Source: Pseudoalteromonas neustonica (lineage in GTDB: Bacteria; Pseudomonadota; Gammaproteobacteria; Enterobacterales; Alteromonadaceae). From it: a stretch of 64,000 nucleotides of DNA. A program made the translations under genes and the position numbers. The DNA lies in contig NZ_BDDS01000001.1 of NCBI RefSeq assembly GCF_001653135.1, positions 665,173-729,172 on the forward strand. The letters run 5' to 3'. Below, one piece after another: positions 54,964 to 64,000 of the stretch; within the stretch, counting starts at the first letter, position 1, and every line of letters begins with the position of its first letter. The notes beneath the pieces were generated by a model that searched no databases, was not told where the DNA came from, and saw only the letters and a list, made by a program, of their open reading frames with translations.

Positions 54964-57552
54964 TTAGTTAGCAACCACGTTAAGTAGTTTACCTGGTACA
55001 TAAATAACCTTGCGGATAGTTACGCCATCAGTAAACTTAGTCACGTTTGATTCGGCAAAAGCAAGTGCTTCTACTTGTTCTTTAGTTGCATCTGCTGGGA
55101 CGGTTAATTTAGCGCGTAGTTTGCCGTTTACTTGTACGATGATTAATTTTTCATCTTCAACAAGTGCTAACTCATCCACAACAGGCCAAGATGCATCTAA
55201 AATATCGCCTTCTTTACCAAGCTCTTGCCATAATTGATGTGACAAATGCGGAGTGATTGGCGCAAGCATAATTAGCAATGCTTCAAGTGCTTCATTAGCA
55301 ATCGCAACATCTTGGGTGTCAGTTAATGGCGCTTTTAACAATTTGTTGGAAATTTCCATGATTGCAGCAATGGCCGTATTGAAAGTTTGACGACGTGAAA
55401 CATCATCAGTCACTTTTGCAATGGCTTTATGTAGTTCACGACGTAGCACTTTTTGCTCGTTGTTTAAGGCTGCTTTATCGAGTGCTTGGAAACCTACCGT
55501 GTTTACATCAACCGCGTATTTCCACACACGTTTAATAAAACGATGTGCGCCCTCAACACCCGTATCAGACCATTCAAGTGTTTGCTCAGGTGGTGCGGTA
55601 AACATCATAAACAAACGTACCGTATCTGCGCCGTATTGAGCAATAACTTGCTGTGGGTCAATACCGTTGTTTTTTGACTTAGACATTTTGCTCATGCCTG
55701 ATGAGAATACTGGCTCGCCGTCTTCTTTATGCCATGCTTTAGTAACGCGGCCTTTTTCATCGGTTTCAGTATTTACATCACTTGGAGATATCCAAATGTC
55801 GCCGCCTTTTTCATCCTTACGATAGAAAGTTTCAGCAAGCACCATGCCTTGACATAGTAAGCGATCAAATGGCTCATCTGAGTTTACCAAGCCAAAGTCA
55901 CGTAATAATTTGTGGAAAAAGCGCGAATACAATAAGTGCAAAATTGCGTGCTCAATACCACCAATATATTGGTTTACTGGTAACCAGTAGTTTGCAGCCG
56001 CGGGATCAAGCATGCCTTCGTCGTGGCGTGGGCTACAGTAACGAGCGTAGTACCATGATGATTCCATAAAGGTGTCAAAGGTATCTGTTTCATGAAATGC
56101 AGGTTTACCATTAACGGTGGTTTTTGCCCAGTTAGGATCAGCTTTGATTGGTGATGTAACACCATTCATTACTACGTCCTCTGGTAAGCGTACCGGTAGC
56201 ATCTCTTCAGTTGCAGCTAATTCGTTACCTTCTTCGTCGCTTAGCATGGGGATTGGAGAGCCCCAATAACGTTGGCGGCTAACGCCCCAATCACGCAGAC
56301 GGAAGTTTACTTTACGCTCACCCACACCCAGTGCTTCAAGTTTATCGGCAACAGCGTTAAATGCGCCTTCAAAATCAAGGCCGTCAAATTCACCAGAGTT
56401 AACAAGTACGCCTTTTTCAGTGAAAGCGGCTTCTTTTAAATTAACGTCAAGATCTGACCCTGTTGCAGGTGCGATAACTTGCTTGATATCTAAGCCATAA
56501 GCAGTCGCAAATTCAAAATCACGTTGGTCGTGCGCCGGTACTGCCATTACTGCGCCTGAGCCGTAATGCATTAATACAAAGTTAGCAACCCAAATAGGCA
56601 CTTGTTCGCCTGTTAATGGATGAGTGGCAAAAAAACCTGTTGCGATGCCTTTTTTCTCCATTGTTGCCATATCTGCTTCAGCAACTTTGGTGTTTTTACA
56701 TTCATCAACAAACATAGCGATAGCATCGCTGTTTTTAGCCGCTTCTTGTGCAATTGGGTGTGCGCCTGCAACTGCAAGGTAAGTTACACCCATAAATGTA
56801 TCTGGACGCGTCGTATAAACGCTGAATTTTTCGTTGTTATCCGTGCGTGTAAACTCGATGTCTAGCCCTTCAGAGCGGCCAATCCAGTTACGTTGCATCG
56901 TTTTAACTTGCTCAGGCCAGTCTTCTAGCTTATCTAAATCGTCAAGTAATTCTTGTGCGTAGTCAGTGATTTTAATAAACCACTGTGGAATTTCTTTTTG
57001 CTCAACAACTGCACCAGAGCGCCAACCGCGACCATCAATAACCTGCTCGTTAGCAAGTACTGTTTGATCTACTGGATCCCAGTTAACCGTTGACATTTTT
57101 TTATATACTAAGCCTTTTTCGTATAGCTTGGTGAAAAACCATTGTTCCCATTTGTAATAATCTGGGTGACAGGTTGCAATTTCGCGATCCCAGTCATAAC
57201 CAAAACCCAATTGCTTAAGTTGAGTACGCATGTAATCAATGTTTTCGTAAGTCCATTTTGCAGGGGCTGTTTTATTTTTAATTGCCGCATTTTCTGCAGG
57301 AAGACCAAACGCATCCCAACCCATAGGTTGCATTACGTTTTTGCCTTGTAAGCGTTGGAAGCGAGAAACAACATCACCAATGGTATAGTTACGCACATGA
57401 CCCATGTGGAGTCGGCCGCTTGGGTATGGGAACATAGAAAGGCAGTAATACTTTTCTTTGCTCTCGTCTTCAGTGGCTTTAAATACTTGGTTTTCTTCCC
57501 AGTAGGTTTGGACTTTTGACTCTATATCTTGCGGGTTATATTGCTCTTGCAT
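54964..57552 (-). CDS. leuS: Leucyl-tRNA synthetase
   Basis: Class I synthetase charging tRNA-Leu, with an editing domain. The 862-residue protein has HIGH-like [14 protein letters not shown], the editing (CP1) domain with [12 protein letters not shown] and the conserved [20 protein letters not shown] (KMSKSKNNG) and the C-terminal tRNA-binding part. It is the first gene of the cluster running to dacA. Confidence 0.98.
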   Translation of the reverse strand: MQEQYNPQDIESKVQTYWEENQVFKATEDESKEKYYCLSMFPYPSGRLHMGHVRNYTIGDVVSRFQRLQGKNVMQPMGWDAFGLPAENAAIKNKTAPAKWTYENIDYMRTQLKQLGFGYDWDREIATCHPDYYKWEQWFFTKLYEKGLVYKKMSTVNWDPVDQTVLANEQVIDGRGWRSGAVVEQKEIPQWFIKITDYAQELLDDLDKLEDWPEQVKTMQRNWIGRSEGLDIEFTRTDNNEKFSVYTTRPDTFMGVTYLAVAGAHPIAQEAAKNSDAIAMFVDECKNTKVAEADMATMEKKGIATGFFATHPLTGEQVPIWVANFVLMHYGSGAVMAVPAHDQRDFEFATAYGLDIKQVIAPATGSDLDVNLKEAAFTEKGVLVNSGEFDGLDFEGAFNAVADKLEALGVGERKVNFRLRDWGVSRQRYWGSPIPMLSDEEGNELAATEEMLPVRLPEDVVMNGVTSPIKADPNWAKTTVNGKPAFHETDTFDTFMESSWYYARYCSPRHDEGMLDPAAANYWLPVNQYIGGIEHAILHLLYSRFFHKLLRDFGLVNSDEPFDRLLCQGMVLAETFYRKDEKGGDIWISPSDVNTETDEKGRVTKAWHKEDGEPVFSSGMSKMSKSKNNGIDPQQVIAQYGADTVRLFMMFTAPPEQTLEWSDTGVEGAHRFIKRVWKYAVDVNTVGFQALDKAALNNEQKVLRRELHKAIAKVTDDVSRRQTFNTAIAAIMEISNKLLKAPLTDTQDVAIANEALEALLIMLAPITPHLSHQLWQELGKEGDILDASWPVVDELALVEDEKLIIVQVNGKLRAKLTVPADATKEQVEALAFAESNVTKFTDGVTIRKVIYVPGKLLNVVAN

Positions 57553-57682
57553 CTACGATTCCAGACTTCTTGCAAACTAATAAAAAATTGTCGTTAGGAT
57601 ACCCCAAAAAAAACACTAATTACAGCGTCAAATCGGCGGATTTTATAAAATCATCACTAAATTAGTTTTCAGGGCAGGTTAA

Positions 57683-57698
57683 CCTATACTCGTATAGG
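57683..57698. promoter_or_regulatory. Perfect palindrome upstream of the zinc-ribbon gene
   Basis: CCTATAC-TC-GTATAGG is a perfect inverted repeat, and a further GTATAGG follows at once (57699-57705). It lies about 40 bases before the gene at 57737 and could be an operator. The binding protein is unknown. Confidence 0.45.
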
Positions 57699-57736
57699 GT
57701 ATAGGCTCGCTAAACACAATTTTGCAGGAGTAAATT

Positions 57737-58195
57737 ATGGCTGATTATAAAGCATGGTTAACTGATTTAAGTGCCTGGTTAAAAGACGTCAATGAGCATG
57801 AAGTTAAAGCCGCAATTAACCGCTTTGTAGAATCCGAACAAGCGCTTAAGCAATTAGGTCAAGAAAAACTCATTTTGTATCGTGAATACCTAAAGCGCGA
57901 TATTGATCACATTCAACAGCACGAAAAACACTACGACTCTCTCGCATGGCAAGAGCTTAAAGAGTCTTTTTGGTATGAACTTTCACATATTGAAGATAAA
58001 ACTCAGCTTGAATGGCAAGCATTAAATCAAGATTTTAAGCACAATGGGGTGTATCACCAAGGTGAATGGATAGCAATGGGCACATTAGTATGTAAGAATT
58101 GTAACCATAGTTATGATATTTACCATGCAACGCAAATTAGCGCGTGTACAAAGTGTGATGGTATCTACTTTAGCCGAAAGGCACTACAGCCCTAA
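57737..58195 (+). CDS. Zinc-ribbon protein of the YbeL/DUF1451 family
   Basis: A 152-residue protein with a long helical N-terminal part and a C-terminal zinc ribbon made of two Cys pairs (CKNC and CTKC). In E. coli the relative ybeL lies close to leuS, as here. The AGGAG site lies six bases before the ATG. Function unknown. Confidence 0.85.
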   Translation: MADYKAWLTDLSAWLKDVNEHEVKAAINRFVESEQALKQLGQEKLILYREYLKRDIDHIQQHEKHYDSLAWQELKESFWYELSHIEDKTQLEWQALNQDFKHNGVYHQGEWIAMGTLVCKNCNHSYDIYHATQISACTKCDGIYFSRKALQP

Positions 58196-58274
58196 ATACA
58201 TTTATATAGGGTGAATGTTGGCCCTGTGTAGAACCTAAAAATCAGCGAATATGTTGGTATAAAAAGAAGTTAGA

Positions 58275-60689
58275 ATGACGAAGAAACTGTTGCCATTACC
58301 TGTGTCTGCCCTTGCGCCGACCATTTCACTTAATCATGTACAAACGTGCATGAGCAATCCATATCCCGAAACGTTGACTTTTATAGGTCAGCAACGTGCT
58401 CAAAGTGCGTTGGATTTTTCATTAGGAATGGAGCTTCCCGGCTATAACGTATATGTAATGGGGGAGGCCGCTCACGGGCGTTTCACGCTTGTAAAAGATA
58501 AGCTTCAAGCGCACAGTAAAGGTCGTCCGACTCCAAATGAATGGTTATATGTTAATAATTACGATGATCACCGTGAACCCATTGCTATGTTTTTACAAGC
58601 TGGGCAAAGCAAGCAGTTAGCTGACGACATTGACTCATTTATCGACGAAGTACTTGATACCTTTCCGGCTGCATTTGATAATCCTGCGTATCAACGTAAG
58701 AAGAAGAAAATCGATCGTGAATTTAACGATGCATACGATGCCGCCATTACCGAAGTGGAAGTCGCTGCGCTTGAGCAAAGTGTTGCCTTAATTGAAGAAA
58801 AAAGTGTTGTTGGTTTTGCACCACTTGTAGATGGAAAGCAGCTCAGTGACGCTGAATTTGCCGCGCTGGATGACGAACTACGAGAACAGTTTTACGAAAA
58901 AATTGAAAAACTTGAAGATGCTTTAATAGAAGCGCTTATAGAGTTGCCACGTTGGAAGCGCGAATCGTCTGAAAAATTACGTAACTTGAAAAAGTCTACG
59001 GCAGAGCTTGCTACAAAACCATTATTAAAAGATCTTGAACATAAATACGCAGCCCACATAGGTGTACTGCGTTACTTAAAAGATATTCGCGTAGAAATTA
59101 TCGACGCGGTGCTTGAGTGGCTCGATGATGAAGACGAAAGCGACGAAAACAAAGAAGATTTTGACCGTAAAGGCATGCTTACTGACTTTTTTGCGCCCAA
59201 TATTTTAGTCGAGTTTAAAGAAGGGGATGCTGCACCAGTGGTGTACGAACCCAACCCAACCTTTGGCAACATTTTTGGCAAAATAGAATATGCAGCGTCG
59301 CAAGGTTCACTTATAACCAGTTACCGTTCAATTCAGCCTGGGGCATTGCATCGCGCTAATGGCGGCTATTTAATTATGGACGCTGAAAAAGTGATGGCAA
59401 ATCCATTGGTGTGGGATGGCTTAAAGCTATCACTTAAAACCCACCAAATTAAAAATGATTTACCATACCAAGATAACGCTGTAGGCAGTAGTTTTACACT
59501 GCGCCCGCAGCTTATTCCGCTTGATGTAAAAATTATTCTGTTAGGCTCACGTGATTTGTATTACACCATAGGTGAATACGATGAAGAATTTGCTGAGTTA
59601 TTTAGGGTGCTTGCAGACTTTGATTATTACTTGCCAAGCAGTGATAAGTTGCAATACCAATTTATTACCAAGGTGATTGAATATTGCCAAGGTACGTTAA
59701 AATGCACATTAACAGATGAGGCAATGGCACGATTACTTAAATTTAGTTATCGCCAAGCAGAGCATCATAATAAACTATCTGCGCGTTTTGCTGATGTACT
59801 GGAGCTGGTGGCTGAAGCAAGCTTTTATACCAAACAAGATAATTTAACCTTAATTGACGCGCACCACATTGATGAAGCTATTGAAGGCAAGCAATACCGC
59901 ACCGGGCAGATCAGTGAAAATATGCTCAGCGATATCAAAGAAGGCCACACATTAATTGCAACCGACGGCCAAGCCGTGGGTAAAGTAAATGGTTTAACGG
60001 TATTACATATTGGCGATACTTCATTTGGTACACCAGCACGTATTACTGCAACGGTTTACGCCGGTGCCGATGGTGTAATTGACGTAGAACGCGAAGCTGA
60101 ACTGGGCAAAGCTATTCACTCTAAAGGTGTAATGCTTTTAACCGGTTACTTAGGTAATAAATACGCGCAACAATTTAGCCTAACGCTCAGTGCGAATATC
60201 GCTATTGAGCAAAGCTACGGCTACATTGACGGCGACAGCGCATCGTTAGCTGAGCTATGCGCACTTATATCGGCTATTACTAGTTTGCCTCTTAGTCAAT
60301 CAATTGCGCTTACTGGCTCAATAAACCAACATGGTGATGTGCAAGCCATTGGTGGCGTGAACGAAAAAATCGAAGGCTTTTTTAAGCTATGCAAAATGCG
60401 TGGTTTAACATCTGGACAGGGCGTTATTATTCCAAAATCAAACCAAGTTAACTTGGTGTTAGATGATGAAATATTGGCTGCTGTTGAGTTGGGTAAGTTT
60501 CATATTTATGCTGTAGAGACCGTTGATCAAGCGCTTAATGTATTAATGAATATGGAAGCGGGTGACCTACGAGATGGTCAATACCCTGAAAACTCAGTTA
60601 ACGGCATTGCTTTAGCACGTTTAAATGATATTGCTGATATTGTTAATGGCGACAGTGACGAAAAAGAAGACGAGAAAGAAGAATCATGA
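58275..60689 (+). CDS. Lon-related ATP-dependent protease (AAA_32 family)
   Basis: An 804-residue protein of the YcbZ-like group. The C-terminal Lon protease domain has the dyad Ser655 (GDSAS) and Lys698 (NEKIEG), 43 residues apart as in Lon. The N-terminal ATPase half has an atypical P-loop (VMGEAAHGRFT) in which the usual GKT is GRFT, a long helical insertion (about 140-290) rich in charged residues, and YLIMDAEKV as Walker B region. It is translationally coupled (four-base overlap) to a membrane FKBP. Substrates are unknown. Confidence 0.9.
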   Translation: MTKKLLPLPVSALAPTISLNHVQTCMSNPYPETLTFIGQQRAQSALDFSLGMELPGYNVYVMGEAAHGRFTLVKDKLQAHSKGRPTPNEWLYVNNYDDHREPIAMFLQAGQSKQLADDIDSFIDEVLDTFPAAFDNPAYQRKKKKIDREFNDAYDAAITEVEVAALEQSVALIEEKSVVGFAPLVDGKQLSDAEFAALDDELREQFYEKIEKLEDALIEALIELPRWKRESSEKLRNLKKSTAELATKPLLKDLEHKYAAHIGVLRYLKDIRVEIIDAVLEWLDDEDESDENKEDFDRKGMLTDFFAPNILVEFKEGDAAPVVYEPNPTFGNIFGKIEYAASQGSLITSYRSIQPGALHRANGGYLIMDAEKVMANPLVWDGLKLSLKTHQIKNDLPYQDNAVGSSFTLRPQLIPLDVKIILLGSRDLYYTIGEYDEEFAELFRVLADFDYYLPSSDKLQYQFITKVIEYCQGTLKCTLTDEAMARLLKFSYRQAEHHNKLSARFADVLELVAEASFYTKQDNLTLIDAHHIDEAIEGKQYRTGQISENMLSDIKEGHTLIATDGQAVGKVNGLTVLHIGDTSFGTPARITATVYAGADGVIDVEREAELGKAIHSKGVMLLTGYLGNKYAQQFSLTLSANIAIEQSYGYIDGDSASLAELCALISAITSLPLSQSIALTGSINQHGDVQAIGGVNEKIEGFFKLCKMRGLTSGQGVIIPKSNQVNLVLDDEILAAVELGKFHIYAVETVDQALNVLMNMEAGDLRDGQYPENSVNGIALARLNDIADIVNGDSDEKEDEKEES

Positions 60690-61162
60690 TCAACATTATA
60701 CTGGCGATGATGATCGTCACACTCTGCTTTTTTATTTTTAGAAACAGTAAAAAAACTAAGCAACAAGCAATCGTTAATGCGCAAATTGAAGCGGATTTCT
60801 TAGTTGCTAACAGCAAAGTGGAAGGGGTGCAACAAACGGCCTCTGGCTTGCAATATAAAGTAATTCATAGCTGTGGTAGCGAAACAAAACCAAGCCCAAC
60901 TAGTATGGTAAATGTGCATTATCACGGCACTTTAATTGATGGCAGTGTTTTTGATAGCTCGGTTGATCGCAATAGCCCAATTAGTTTTGGTTTACACCAA
61001 GTTATTAAAGGCTGGACAGAAGGCCTGCAGCTGATGGGTGAGGGGGATAAATACACCTTTTTTATTCCACACCAATTAGCGTATGGCGAAAAGCGAGTTG
61101 GCAGCATTGCACCCGCTTCGTTACTAATATTTGAAGTAGAGTTACTGAAAATAGAATCTTAG
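60686..61162 (+). CDS. Membrane-anchored FKBP-type peptidyl-prolyl isomerase
   Basis: A 158-residue protein with one N-terminal membrane helix (about residues 2-18) and a C-terminal FKBP domain (VNVHYHGTLIDGSVFDSS, QVIKGWTEGLQLM, LAYGEKRVG). Positive residues after the helix (RNSKKTKQQ) suggest the isomerase domain faces the cytoplasm, though the orientation is uncertain. Its start overlaps the stop of the Lon-like protease by four bases, implying a functional link. Confidence 0.88.
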   Translation: MINIILAMMIVTLCFFIFRNSKKTKQQAIVNAQIEADFLVANSKVEGVQQTASGLQYKVIHSCGSETKPSPTSMVNVHYHGTLIDGSVFDSSVDRNSPISFGLHQVIKGWTEGLQLMGEGDKYTFFIPHQLAYGEKRVGSIAPASLLIFEVELLKIES

Positions 61163-61194
61163 AATAATTATCCCTTTATATAAAGTACGCCCTA

Positions 61195-61228
61195 GGCTTG
61201 GTGACATTACCAAGCCGGACTCTTTTTC
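61195..61228 (+). terminator. Terminator after the FKBP gene
   Basis: GGCTTGGT (61195-61202), loop GACATT, ACCAAGCC (61209-61216), followed nearby by a T-rich tract (TCTTTTT). A probable intrinsic terminator. Confidence 0.75.
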
Positions 61229-61295
61229 CTCAAGTTTTTTTATTTTATGCCGATATAGAACCAACTAACACTTTGGTTATTTTAAGGATGAAATA

Positions 61296-61808
61296 ATGAA
61301 AATATTACCAGTAATCACCCCCCCTGAAGCGCAAGGTTACAAAAGCCGCTACGAAATGCACCTCGAAAAGAAAGAACAGCAAGACGAAGAAGAGCCAGCG
61401 TATATTTTATCTGAGTTTTTAGATGATAAAGCGCAAGAGTACAGCGATGACGATGTTAGCTTTGGTGAGCAATATAAAAATCTCGAAAAAATCTATGAAA
61501 ATTTCGCCCAAAAAATTACTGTGCTCCAAGAACAAATTAATAAATTAAACCAAAACCCCATTCAGCGCCACTTACAACTTGAAAGCTCACAAGCCCAATT
61601 TACAGACGTACAGGTAAGCTCATCAGAGCAAAGCCTTACTGTTGAAGTAGAGCACATTGGCGCTAAAAAATATAAAAATAGCCAACAGCAAGCGCAAATA
61701 GACTTATTGGTAAAGCAGTTGGGTGAAATGCAAACTGAGCAAGCGGCTATAAAGCGACAGATGATAGAAATGATCGTCACTGAAATGAAAAAACGAGACA
61801 ATGACTAG
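61296..61808 (+). CDS. Coiled-coil protein of unknown function
   Basis: A 170-residue hydrophilic protein. The middle (about 65-95) and the end (about 135-165) have heptad patterns typical of coiled coils (QKITVLQEQINKLNQ; LVKQLGEMQTEQAAIKRQM), joined by a Gln/Ser-rich linker. It is acidic near the N-terminus. No signal peptide, no known domain. AAGGA lies eight bases before the ATG. It separates the conserved genes from the accessory right end. Confidence 0.7.
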   Translation: MKILPVITPPEAQGYKSRYEMHLEKKEQQDEEEPAYILSEFLDDKAQEYSDDDVSFGEQYKNLEKIYENFAQKITVLQEQINKLNQNPIQRHLQLESSQAQFTDVQVSSSEQSLTVEVEHIGAKKYKNSQQQAQIDLLVKQLGEMQTEQAAIKRQMIEMIVTEMKKRDND

Positions 61809-61884
61809 GGTGTAATTAGTATATGTCCACTATTGCAATGTCTATAAACCAAACGCGTATGATGGGTATGTGGAGATCCTATTA

Positions 61885-62131
61885 ACCAGATTATTTTTCG
61901 AGGTCATGAATTAACAGGGCGTTGTATACGAGAAGGCAAGCGCGGGTATATTGAAAGTACACATTTATCTTTACTAGAAAGAGTCAATATTTCACCAGAA
62001 AACTGAGCACGGAATTTACTCGCGTATTTCATGGCGCAGTGGGTAGGACGACCTCATAAAAGAGTTACTGTGAACACTTGAACAGAAAACGGCGTAGCAA
62101 CGTCAGCAACAGCGAAAAGCTGCTGGCATAA
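61885..62131 (+). pseudogene. Remnant of a REP-associated (Y1-type) transposase
   Basis: Only the C-terminal part is recognisable. One frame reads HELTGRCIREGKRGYIES then LLERVNISPEN; the tail FHGAVGRTTS and RRSNVSNSEKLLA continues in another frame. Dropping one G after the AAC-TG at about 62005 explains the shift, and a TAA then interrupts the tail. The pattern is that of REP-associated tyrosine transposases. It is dead, and the catalytic part is absent. Confidence 0.65.
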
Positions 62132-62462
62132 AGTTAAAAGTCCCCAGTAAAAAGTTAGAACTGCAATTATGCGGTTATTTTCATGCGTGTAATTTAGGTT
62201 TAACAGTGATAGGCGCTCGCTTAATGAACGATGTGCGGGTTATGATATAAAAAGAGATAAGTTTTTAGCTCAAAATAGTAAACTTAGTAGCGCAGTTTTA
62301 TTTGCTCAATTAAAGTGGCTGTCTAGTTTATTTATCAACTATGAAGTTACAAGGAACAGGTTGGTATCTATCAAATGGATTTACGCCATCCATAGTAAGT
62401 GCTTCATTTACGTATTACCGAGCGGCGGCAGCATGCTCAATTAGTGAAAAGGTGGTTGTTGG
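62132..62462. other. Decayed region before the orphan gene
   Basis: About 330 bases with short broken frames on the plus strand (for example one ending around SIKWIYAIHSKC and another with RITERRQHAQLVK). They look like remnants of former genes or mobile elements, but I cannot name them. Confidence 0.4.
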
Positions 62463-63383
62463 ATGCGGAGGATAAAGTTTGTACTTTTTATTAATTTGTT
62501 AGTTTATTGTAATGCTACTTTTGGGGCTGCTCAAGATATCATTTATATTGATTTATTAACCCAAGCTAAAGAAGATAAGGTGAAAGTTACGGAGCTTTAT
62601 ATAGATAATTTACCGTTGATTGCCCATTATTTTCTTTATACTAATGAGCTTAATAACAAGGTCTTGGATCTTTATGATGAACTTAAAGGAAATTACAATA
62701 CGCCTACACCATATGCACAAGGTTTATGTCAGCTTCAAGCTTACAAAAAAATTACAATATTACTTAGTAAAGGTTATATATTAGAGTTCGATAGAGTTGA
62801 CTCCCTAGATTGCTTTGAGTGGGCTGTTGCTTATATAGATACTCATTTATTTCAGCTTTTATTACCTTACAGTAATCGGCAAATGAAAAGTTATTTAACA
62901 AAGTTATTGGAAAATGAAATTACAGCAATAACTGAATTTAAAACATTTGTTGAAAGATCTACTCCAAGAAGTTTTTTTGAAAAGAATAAAAAAAATGTTC
63001 TCTACAAATCATTAGGAACGGATATAAAAAATAGTATCCTAAATTCATATTATGTAGAGGGGTTTGACTTTTTTTTGAGAAAAATGAAAGGCCTAGACAG
63101 AATAGATATAAGTTTCATTCTAGACTTAAACATAAAGTTTTGTGAGTCAATGACCGCTGAGCAATATGTAAAATTTGTAGAGTCTGCATCTCAAGGGAGA
63201 CTCATAATTTACGAAACAATATTAAATAATTGTTCTAATAATTTAATAAATAAAAGTGAATATGGAAGAGCTAGAGAAATATACGAGGTTGTAGGGATCT
63301 CGAAAGAAAAAATTGATAGCTTGAAGATAAAACTTGAATCGAAGAGAGATAAAATCAAGACATGGTTGAAGTCAAAAAGTTAA
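62463..63383 (+). CDS. Secreted orphan protein, AT-rich
   Basis: A 306-residue protein that I do not recognise. A signal peptide is clear (RRIKFVLFINLLVYC, likely cut near TFGAAQD). The mature part is mostly helical, with scattered cysteines and many Lys and Tyr residues, and resembles no catalytic family I know. Its DNA is visibly richer in A and T than the core genes, and it is flanked by a dead transposase and an IS30-type element, all signs of transfer. The ATG start has a modest AGGTGG site upstream. Confidence 0.65.
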   Translation: MRRIKFVLFINLLVYCNATFGAAQDIIYIDLLTQAKEDKVKVTELYIDNLPLIAHYFLYTNELNNKVLDLYDELKGNYNTPTPYAQGLCQLQAYKKITILLSKGYILEFDRVDSLDCFEWAVAYIDTHLFQLLLPYSNRQMKSYLTKLLENEITAITEFKTFVERSTPRSFFEKNKKNVLYKSLGTDIKNSILNSYYVEGFDFFLRKMKGLDRIDISFILDLNIKFCESMTAEQYVKFVESASQGRLIIYETILNNCSNNLINKSEYGRAREIYEVVGISKEKIDSLKIKLESKRDKIKTWLKSKS

Positions 63384-63411
63384 TGGGCTCAGCCATAAGA
63401 ACAAATAAATC

Positions 63412-63440
63412 CCGAATTCAGGTTCCAAGTGCACCAAACC
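63412..63440 (-). repeat. Probable right terminal inverted repeat of the IS30 element
   Basis: Read on the minus strand, downstream of the transposase stop, the segment GGTTTGGTGCACTTGGAA followed by CCTGAATTCGGG has the look of an IS30-family end. The partner end is outside the window, so the boundary is inferred. Confidence 0.5.
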
Positions 63441-63448
63441 TTAAATCA

Positions 63449-64000
63449 CTAATTAATAAAGACTTCTTCAGCTGTCTGATAATTTAGTATTTTCCTTGGG
63501 CGAGTATTAATTTTCATTACAACCTCTTGGAGTTGTTCATTAGTTATAGTTGAAAAATCAGTTTTCTTTGGGAAATAACGCCTGATCAGACCGTTTGTAT
63601 GTTCATTTGTTCCTCGTTGCCACGAACAATAAGGATCAGCAAAATAAATAATAAAATCTAGTTCTTCTTCCAAAGCTTTAAATTTCGAAAATTCTTTTCC
63701 ATTATCCAAGGTCAGAGTTAACTGTTTATGCTCTGGAATCTCTTTAAACATCTCTACTGTAGCCGTATTGAATGACTCAGCTTGCTTAGTCTCTATTTTT
63801 TTCGCGATTAAATATCGAGAGCTACGGTCAACATGGGTTACAAAAAAACCAGAGCCCTTTTTGCCTTCAATTAAATCACCTTCCCAGTCACCTATTCGGC
63901 TTCTGTCTTCGACTATTTTTGGTCGTTCGCTAATACTTACTCTATTCTTAATTTGCCCACGTAAATCGCCATATTTACGTTGTTTACGTCTTTTTTTATG
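63449..64000 (-). CDS. IS30-family transposase, truncated by the window edge
   Basis: The frame is open from the window end to its stop at 63449, giving 183 codons of the C-terminal catalytic region. The DDE residues are visible: Asp in GDWEGDLI, Asp in LTLDNGKEF, and Glu in GTNEHTNGLIRRYFPK. The part seen shows no frameshift or stop, so the element may be intact; the N-terminal HTH domain lies beyond the window. Confidence 0.9.
   Translation of the reverse strand, partial: HKKRRKQRKYGDLRGQIKNRVSISERPKIVEDRSRIGDWEGDLIEGKKGSGFFVTHVDRSSRYLIAKKIETKQAESFNTATVEMFKEIPEHKQLTLTLDNGKEFSKFKALEEELDFIIYFADPYCSWQRGTNEHTNGLIRRYFPKKTDFSTITNEQLQEVVMKINTRPRKILNYQTAEEVFIN

Overview
The window looks like chromosomal DNA of a marine gammaproteobacterium of the order Alteromonadales, most likely Pseudoalteromonas or a close relative. 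The reasons are the moderately low G+C content, protein sequences and gene orders typical of that group (tig-clpP-clpX-lon-hupB-ppiD; pspF divergent from pspABC-ycjXF and followed by sapABCDF; leuS-lptE-holA-nadD-rsfS-rlmH-mrdA-rodA-rlpA-dacA-ybeD-lipB-lipA), and short palindromic repeats between genes. Genus is inferred from memory of protein families, not from a search.

Layout. 1-2620: cysS and folD, convergent, separated by a MITE-like repeat and a shared terminator. 2898-3593: a tRNA cluster (Pro, Arg, His, Pro, Pro) behind a strong promoter, with a decayed tRNA-Pro 3' end inside. 4003-12577: the protein quality-control cluster tig, clpP, clpX, lon (with a clear heat-shock-type promoter), hupB and ppiD. 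12640-12971: a MITE-like composite repeat. 13067-23899: a TerB-like protein, the SapABCDF peptide ABC transporter, PspF, and the phage-shock operon pspABC-ycjX-ycjF, with tandem PspF sites and a sigma-54 promoter between pspF and pspA. 24046-26581: methionine gamma-lyase and phenylalanine hydroxylase/carbinolamine dehydratase. 26654-35795: a DMT permease, the helicase HrpA, a receiver/PilZ pair, RlmI, HD and VOC proteins, and an HD-GYP response regulator. 35792-39133: a large MHYT-PAS-PAS hybrid histidine kinase interrupted by one in-frame amber codon. 39320-44617: a pentapeptide-repeat potassium channel-like protein, a YgjP-type metallopeptidase, two tRNA-Tyr genes, several small conserved or orphan proteins, and a nested pair of MITE-like repeats. 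44663-57552: the minus-strand cell-wall, lipoate and leuS cluster. 57737-61808: a zinc-ribbon protein, a Lon-related protease, a membrane-anchored FKBP and a coiled-coil protein. 61885-64000: an accessory end with a dead REP-associated-type transposase, an AT-rich secreted orphan protein and an IS30-family transposase running off the window.

Themes. Most of the window is core housekeeping: protein folding and proteolysis, envelope stress, and septal/rod-shape wall synthesis. The signalling block (PilZ, HD-GYP, MHYT hybrid kinase) points to cyclic-di-GMP control. The parts most worth a second look are the amber-split kinase, the paired and nested repeats at 12640-12971 and 43277-43700, the regulatory DNA of psp and lon, the translationally coupled Lon-like protease/FKBP pair, and the orphan gene between transposon remains at the right end. 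I found no CRISPR array, prophage, or clear new multi-gene defence system.
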